Source: Candidatus Omnitrophota bacterium (GTDB lineage Bacteria; Omnitrophota; Gorgyraeia; Zapsychrales; Zapsychraceae). From it: DNA of 49,452 nucleotides. Shown here piece after piece: positions 44,555-49,452 of this stretch; the stretch's first letter is position 1, and each line of letters opens with the position of its first letter. The position numbers and the translations under genes are program-made. The stretch is from assembly GCA_015232535.1 (NCBI GenBank), contig JADFZM010000005.1, forward strand, positions 1 through 49,452, in the 5' to 3' direction. Under the pieces are notes generated by a model, which was not told the DNA's origin, searched no databases, and saw only the letters and a list, made by a program, of their open reading frames with translations.

Positions 44555-45490
44555 ATGAAGGCAAAAGAGCTATTAAAGAATTTTCAACGCGGTTTGGCCC
44601 GAAACGGCCTTAAGGCTAACTGTTATCTGATGGACCGCCTGCCTTACGTTATTTTTTATGTGATAGCACATATTTTTATGGCAATAGCTTATATATTTAT
44701 CGTGAGGCACAAAAGGATAGCCAAGGAAAGCTTGGATATCGCTTTTGGCGGCACCAAGACGGAAAAAGAAAAAAGGTTCATTATAAAGAAATGTTTCTAC
44801 GAGTTCGGTTACGGGATGTTCGAGGTGCTTTACTGCCTTTCCAATCCCGGGAGAATAGACGAGAAAATCACTATTGAGGGCGAGGAAAAGCTCATATCCG
44901 CCCTGGATAAAGGAAAAGGCGTTATAGCGGTAACCGCGCATTTCGGAAATTTCCCTTTGATGATGCTTTATTTTGCCCATAAAAAATATCCGGTCAGCTG
45001 CATTATCCGCCCGACCCGCGACGAAGAATTGACGCGTCTTCTGCACGAGAAAAGGGAAAAGGCCGGCCTGAAAACGATTTATGCCGCGCCGAAAACCGAA
45101 TGCGTCGCCGCGACGATAAAAGCCCTTAGGAATCAGGAGGTCGTCTTTATTCCCATCGACCAGAATTTCGGCGCGCAGGGCGGGGTTTACGTCGAGTTTT
45201 TCGGGCAAAAGGCGGGAACGGCTACGGGGCCGATAGTATTTGCCCGGCGGACGGACGCGGTTATTCTGCCTATGTTTATCGTCGGGGAAGGTAAGGACCG
45301 GCACCGTATAATAATCGAGGACCCCGTATTGATAGAAGAAAAGGAAGACGAGAAAGCGACCTTGACTTATAATATGGCGTTTATAACAAAAACAGCCGAA
45401 CGATATATAAGAAAATACCCTTATGAATGGGCTTGGATGCACAGGCGTTGGAAAAGCCAGCCGCTAAAGAGCCAAAGAGAAGAGGATTAG
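44555..45490 (+). CDS. Lysophospholipid/lipid A acyltransferase (LpxL/HtrB family)
   Basis: 'KGVIAVTAHFGNFPLMMLYF...FIPIDQNFGAQGGVYVEFFGQKAGTATGPIVFARRTDAVILPMFIV...YPYEWAWMHRRWKSQP'. Confidence 0.88.
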   Translation: MKAKELLKNFQRGLARNGLKANCYLMDRLPYVIFYVIAHIFMAIAYIFIVRHKRIAKESLDIAFGGTKTEKEKRFIIKKCFYEFGYGMFEVLYCLSNPGRIDEKITIEGEEKLISALDKGKGVIAVTAHFGNFPLMMLYFAHKKYPVSCIIRPTRDEELTRLLHEKREKAGLKTIYAAPKTECVAATIKALRNQEVVFIPIDQNFGAQGGVYVEFFGQKAGTATGPIVFARRTDAVILPMFIVGEGKDRHRIIIEDPVLIEEKEDEKATLTYNMAFITKTAERYIRKYPYEWAWMHRRWKSQPLKSQREED

Positions 45491-45493
45491 CCA

Positions 45494-45673
45494 ATGTCAC
45501 AGGATAAAATTCGCTCGAAAGCTTTAAAGCTTATTATCGGATTTACGCTTGTTGTTTTGGGCGTAAGCTGTATCCTAGTTTTCTGGAAAGACGTTGTTAG
45601 CGTTTTTAAAGGTTTCGGCGGTATTGTTTTGGCCTTGTCTGGGCTTTTGGCCATGTATACTGCTAAAGATTAA
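45494..45673 (+). CDS. 59-aa small membrane protein
   Basis: MSQDKIRSKALKLIIGFTLVVLGVSCILVFWKDVVSVFKGFGGIVLALSGLLAMYTAKD; 3 nt after previous stop; below ORF-track length cutoff. Confidence 0.6.
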   Translation: MSQDKIRSKALKLIIGFTLVVLGVSCILVFWKDVVSVFKGFGGIVLALSGLLAMYTAKD

Positions 45674-45717
45674 AAAGCCGTTTTTTTGGCCTATCCTTTA
45701 AAAACAGAATAGTCTTA

Positions 45718-45745
45718 TTGGCATATCCTTTATTTTTGCTAAAAT
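45718..45745 (+). promoter_or_regulatory. Candidate promoter TTGGCA-16 bp-TAAAAT
   Basis: Just upstream of the DUF502 gene. Confidence 0.35.
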
Positions 45746-45769
45746 AATGCGGAAGGAGTTTAAGGAAAA

Positions 45770-46375
45770 ATGAAAGATTTTTTAATCAGATTAAGGAAAT
45801 ATTTTATCACCGGGCTGATATTTTTTCTACCGCTTGCTTTGACAGCCTATCTTTTTATTGCCTTGCTTGGCGTGACTGACGGTTTGACCCGCCGTTTCGT
45901 CGAGCCGTACTTCGAGCAGAAATTCGGTTTTTATTTCCGGGGTATCAGCACGTTAATAAGCGTGTTTTTGATTATTATTATCGGATTTATCATGACGCAT
46001 TTTATGCCGCGCAAGATCCATGAGTTCTTTGAAGGCTTAATGCTCAAAGTGCCGTTTTTTAAGCAGGTTTATCCGGCGATAAAAGAGATGGCCTTATTCC
46101 TTTTTTCCGGGGACCAGCTGAAATCTTTCAAGCAAGTGGTCTTGGTCGAGTACCCCAGAAAAGGCGTATATTCGATAGGCTTTTTGACCAATGACGCGAC
46201 AGAGGCCTTAAATCACCTTGCCCGAAACGAGCTTTGTAATATTTTTATCGGTTCAACCCCCAATCCGTTAACCGGATTTGTCATTTTAGTCCCCAAAAAA
46301 GAGATAATTTTTACCGATATGAAAATTGAAGAAGCCTGCAAATTTATCGTATCCGGAGGAGTAGTTAATCCTTAA
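45770..46375 (+). CDS. DUF502-family membrane protein
   Basis: 'GLIFFLPLALTAYLFIALLGVTDGLTRRFVEPYFEQ', 'VVLVEYPRKGVYSIGFLTND', 'PNPLTGFVILVPKKEIIFTDMKIEEACKFIVSGGVV'. Confidence 0.88.
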   Translation: MKDFLIRLRKYFITGLIFFLPLALTAYLFIALLGVTDGLTRRFVEPYFEQKFGFYFRGISTLISVFLIIIIGFIMTHFMPRKIHEFFEGLMLKVPFFKQVYPAIKEMALFLFSGDQLKSFKQVVLVEYPRKGVYSIGFLTNDATEALNHLARNELCNIFIGSTPNPLTGFVILVPKKEIIFTDMKIEEACKFIVSGGVVNP

Positions 46376-46419
46376 TAAAATAAACGTGATGATTCTAATA
46401 AAGGAAAGAGGTTAGATCT

Positions 46420-46500
46420 ATGTCAAAAAGAACAAGAAGAGGAAAGCTTAGCTGGAGGTCAAAAAAGGCAAATCACGGTTCAAAACCGACCCGCGGGTGA
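46420..46500 (+). CDS. 26-aa basic microprotein MSKRTRRGKLSWRSKKANHGSKPTRG
   Basis: ATG preceded by AGGAAAGAGG; short ORF missed by ORF track; strongly basic KKANHG-x-KP motif. Confidence 0.55.
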   Translation: MSKRTRRGKLSWRSKKANHGSKPTRG

Positions 46501-46504
46501 TTTG
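46469..46504. repeat. 8-bp perfect inverted repeat overlapping the microprotein stop codon
   Basis: CAAATCAC...GTGATTTG. Confidence 0.6.
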
Positions 46505-46539
46505 AAATATTTGAAAAATAATAAAAAAGGAGAGTAGTT

Positions 46540-48873
46540 ATGGAAAATTTAAACTTTACTCCGGGAGTATGGTGGATTGCGCCGATCGGCAGTATTTGCG
46601 CGCTCATATTCGCGGTATGGTGCTATTTCGCCATGAAAAGCGCCCCGGAGGGAAACGACCGCATGAAGGAGATCGCCGGATACGTTAAAGAAGGAGCGAT
46701 GGCTTATCTTAAGAAGCAGTATCGGACAGTAGGCATTGTATTTGCCGTTCTTGCCGTCATTTTTTGCGTTTTGGCCTTTTTTGGCATACAGAATCCTTTT
46801 GTTCCGGTCGCTTTCTTGACGGGCGGTTTTTTCTCCGGCCTTTGCGGGTTTATCGGAATGAAAACGGCAACCGCCGCATCAAGCCGCACTGCTTTCGCGG
46901 CGACAAAGAGCCTCAACGGCGCTTTGCAGGTCGCTTTCCGCTCCGGCGCGGTCATGGGTTTGGTTGTTGTCGGTTTCGGCTTATTGGATATTTGTTTATG
47001 GTATATAATCCTTGATAAAATCGTGTATACACCGGTACATATGGCCGAGGGGCTTAAAATATTCGGGCTGACTTTGGTTCATCCCGGGACTGATGTATTG
47101 AAGAAAATTACGGATATCACCATAACTATGCTTACTTTCGGGATGGGCGCATCTACTCAGGCCCTTTTTGCCCGCGTCGGCGGAGGGATTTTCACCAAGG
47201 CCGCTGACGTCGGAGCGGATCTTGTCGGAAAAGTCGAAGCTGGGATTCCGGAAGACGACCCCAGGAACCCGGCCACGATCGCTGACAATGTCGGGGATAA
47301 TGTCGGAGATGTCGCGGGTATGGGCGCTGACCTTTATGAATCATATTGCGGCTCGATTTTAGCTACAGCGTCGATCGGCGCTTCAATTGCTGTTAGTTAC
47401 GCGATGGATGACCCTACCTATGATTTTAATAAAGGGATTATGATGGTCATCGCACCGATGATAGTAGCCGGTATCGGTAATATTTTGTCGGTTCTCGGGA
47501 TATTTATGGTTCGTTGCAAAGAGGAGGCTACACCTAAGAATTTACTGAACGCTCTTTTAACCGGTACTTTGGGAAGTTCTATTATCATTTTGATAGCTTT
47601 AGCCTTAATGGCAAAAATGGGCTTGGTTAGCTGGGGGATTTTCGGGGCGGTCGCATCGGGCCTTATCGCCGGAGTAATTATCGGCCAATCGACGGAATAT
47701 TTCACCTCCAGCAGTTATGGCCCGACAAAAGATTTAGCGGCTCAGGCCAAAATGGGGCCGGCGACGGTCATTATCGGCGGCTTAGCTTCGGGGATGTTCT
47801 CCGCTTGGGTCCCGGGAATAGTTATTATTATCGGCATGCTTTTCGCTTTCGCCTTGCCGGGCGGTTTTAGCAATATTGCCGTCGGTTTATACGGTATAGG
47901 GTTTGCCGCGGTCGGTATGCTCTCAACTTTGGGTGTCACTTTAGCGACCGATGCTTACGGGCCTATCGCTGATAATGCCGGAGGAAACGCGGAGATGTCC
48001 GGCCTTCCTCACGAAGTAAGGGAAAGGACCGATGCTTTGGATTCTTTAGGCAATACGACAGCCGCGACGGGAAAAGGTTTTGCCATAGGTTCTGCGGCTT
48101 TAACCGCTTTGGCTTTGATCGCCGCTTGCATTGAAGAGGTTAAAATGTGGGTCGGAAATTACGCGAGAAGCGAAGGCGGTTTTACCATTGGATCAACCGT
48201 ATTTCAATATGAGCAGGTTTTAAGGTTGGGGGTTATTGATTTTATTGAGCTGTTTAATATACATTTAATGAACCCGCTGGTTCTCTCGGGGATGTTTTTG
48301 GGCGCGATGATGCCGTTTTTATTCTCGGCGATGGCAATGAAGGCCGTCGGTGTTGCGGCGGGCGAGATGGTTGAGGAAGTCAGGCGGCAGTTTAGGGAAA
48401 GGCCGGGTATTATGCAGGGAACAGAAAAGGCCGATTACGCCCGCTGTGTCAGTATCTCGACTGCCGGCGCGCAGAAGGCGATGGTCGTTCCCTCTTTGCT
48501 GGCGATTGCCATTCCTGTTACGGCAGGCCTTGTTCTTGGCGTCGGAGGGATAATCGGGCTTTTAGCCGGGGCTTCCACGACCGGATTTATTTTTGCGACG
48601 ATGTTGAATAATGCCGGCGGGGCATGGGATAACGCCAAAAAGTATATCGAGGCCGGGAATTTCGGAGGGAAGAAGCTCCCCGACGGAAGCAAGAACCCGG
48701 TTCACGCGGCGGCTGTCATCGGGGATACGGTCGGCGACCCGTGTAAAGACACAAGCGGCCCTTCGTTGAATATATTGATTAAACTGATGACCATGGTTTC
48801 GATTGTTTTTACGCCGGTTATAGTTAAGTTTTCACCGTCGATACAGAAGTTTTTAGGGATTATGATGAAATAG
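46540..48873 (+). CDS. hppA: Membrane-bound ion-pumping pyrophosphatase (HppA)
   Basis: '[47 protein letters not shown]'; '[49 protein letters not shown]'. Confidence 0.98.
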   Translation: MENLNFTPGVWWIAPIGSICALIFAVWCYFAMKSAPEGNDRMKEIAGYVKEGAMAYLKKQYRTVGIVFAVLAVIFCVLAFFGIQNPFVPVAFLTGGFFSGLCGFIGMKTATAASSRTAFAATKSLNGALQVAFRSGAVMGLVVVGFGLLDICLWYIILDKIVYTPVHMAEGLKIFGLTLVHPGTDVLKKITDITITMLTFGMGASTQALFARVGGGIFTKAADVGADLVGKVEAGIPEDDPRNPATIADNVGDNVGDVAGMGADLYESYCGSILATASIGASIAVSYAMDDPTYDFNKGIMMVIAPMIVAGIGNILSVLGIFMVRCKEEATPKNLLNALLTGTLGSSIIILIALALMAKMGLVSWGIFGAVASGLIAGVIIGQSTEYFTSSSYGPTKDLAAQAKMGPATVIIGGLASGMFSAWVPGIVIIIGMLFAFALPGGFSNIAVGLYGIGFAAVGMLSTLGVTLATDAYGPIADNAGGNAEMSGLPHEVRERTDALDSLGNTTAATGKGFAIGSAALTALALIAACIEEVKMWVGNYARSEGGFTIGSTVFQYEQVLRLGVIDFIELFNIHLMNPLVLSGMFLGAMMPFLFSAMAMKAVGVAAGEMVEEVRRQFRERPGIMQGTEKADYARCVSISTAGAQKAMVVPSLLAIAIPVTAGLVLGVGGIIGLLAGASTTGFIFATMLNNAGGAWDNAKKYIEAGNFGGKKLPDGSKNPVHAAAVIGDTVGDPCKDTSGPSLNILIKLMTMVSIVFTPVIVKFSPSIQKFLGIMMK

Positions 48874-48885
48874 CTTATATCTTTT

Positions 48886-48917
48886 GGGGGCACGTACCAC
48901 TTCTGGTACGTGCCCCC
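48886..48917. repeat. Perfect 14-bp palindrome with 4-nt loop (terminator- or REP-like)
   Basis: GGGGGCACGTACCA-cttc-TGGTACGTGCCCCC, right after hppA. Confidence 0.9.
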
Positions 48918-48947
48918 GGGGTTATATTTATTCTTTAGGAGGAGTGA

Positions 48948-49349
48948 GTGTCTTTTTTAGCCATAAAAAATAAATTCTTAAGGTTTATCGCGGTATTAGC
49001 CATTATGCTTTCGGCGAACGGGTGCATATATATCGTCGTCGGAGGAATAGGGGTCTTAGGGGGATATGTCGTCAGCCCCGATACGGTTGAGGGAATGACC
49101 GAGAACGATTTGAATTATGTTTGGGAAACAATCGTTGAAGTCGCCTCGATAATGGGAACTATACAGGACCAAAGCGAGGAAGGCGGATTGCTCAAAGCGA
49201 ATATCCAAGGCTCCAAAATCACGGTAACTGTAAGCCGTATTAATGAAACAACCACCCGTTTGACGGTCAAGGCCAGAAAATCTTTGTTCCCCAAAATTAC
49301 TCTCGCCCAGGATGTTTTTGTCAAGATCATGAGCCGGCTTAAAAATTAA
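48948..49349 (+). CDS. DUF3568-like putative lipoprotein
   Basis: Lipobox LSANGC; '[43 protein letters not shown]'; GTG start after AGGAGG. Confidence 0.6.
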   Translation: MSFLAIKNKFLRFIAVLAIMLSANGCIYIVVGGIGVLGGYVVSPDTVEGMTENDLNYVWETIVEVASIMGTIQDQSEEGGLLKANIQGSKITVTVSRINETTTRLTVKARKSLFPKITLAQDVFVKIMSRLKN

Positions 49350-49452
49350 TCTCGGGCAAAGAATGCCAAACCTAACAGGCCAAGTAAACAATATTTTCCT
49401 GACTTCCGCAATGAGGCACCCAATTATTTTTGAGTATGAACAATATTAAATA

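Noticed and set aside
44573-45442. 289-aa minus-strand ORF opposite the acyltransferase gene
   Set aside because: Long but antisense to a clear LpxL-family gene; composition looks like a reversed coding strand, no motif recognised.
1-49452. CRISPR arrays, rRNA or tRNA genes, transposase/integrase genes, prophage
   Set aside because: No regularly spaced repeats, no rRNA-like conserved stretches, no tRNA-like T-loops in a cloverleaf context noticed, and no mobile-element protein in the ORF list. tRNAscan/Infernal would be needed to exclude small RNAs.

Overview
The window looks like chromosomal DNA from a diderm, uncultivated-type bacterium. The outer-membrane genes, the exported mosaic protein and small-protein context suggest Omnitrophota or another PVC-related group; this taxonomic guess is inference and was not tested. 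From left to right: a truncated GPH/MFS sugar symporter; a sugar ABC importer operon (binding protein and two permeases, no ATPase) with a clan GH-A/GH2-like lipoprotein glycosidase; a 1776-aa exported mosaic protein; a Trp-rich repeat protein; a CBM-like lipoprotein; a coiled-coil membrane protein and a LacI regulator. A mostly housekeeping stretch follows: mnmG, a TVP38-like protein, a thiS-thiG-methyltransferase-thiH-thiF cluster, an AdoMetDC-like gene, leuS, comEA/comEC, bamD/lptE-like genes, holA, rpsT, murJ, a shortened uvrC, an ogt-like gene, a PilT/PilU-like ATPase, a membrane-fused spermidine-synthase-like protein, prfB (with its +1 frameshift site), secA, lnt, a TM-REC protein, an LpxL-like acyltransferase, DUF502, hppA and a DUF3568-like protein. 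Best candidates for something undescribed: (1) the exported 1776-aa protein, with eight copies of a D-x-[AS]-[MQ]-[LF]-[SGTA] hexapeptide around segments resembling DUF89, Maf and NDP-kinase folds, at least one apparently without catalytic residues; (2) a Trp-rich TPR-like repeat shared by a glycosidase and a standalone exported protein; (3) a UvrC lacking its central and C-terminal HhH regions, abutting a one-domain alkyltransferase; (4) a PilU-like ATPase with Asn at the Walker B Glu position; (5) a 26-aa basic microprotein upstream of hppA. All assignments come from reading sequence by eye; no database search was run.
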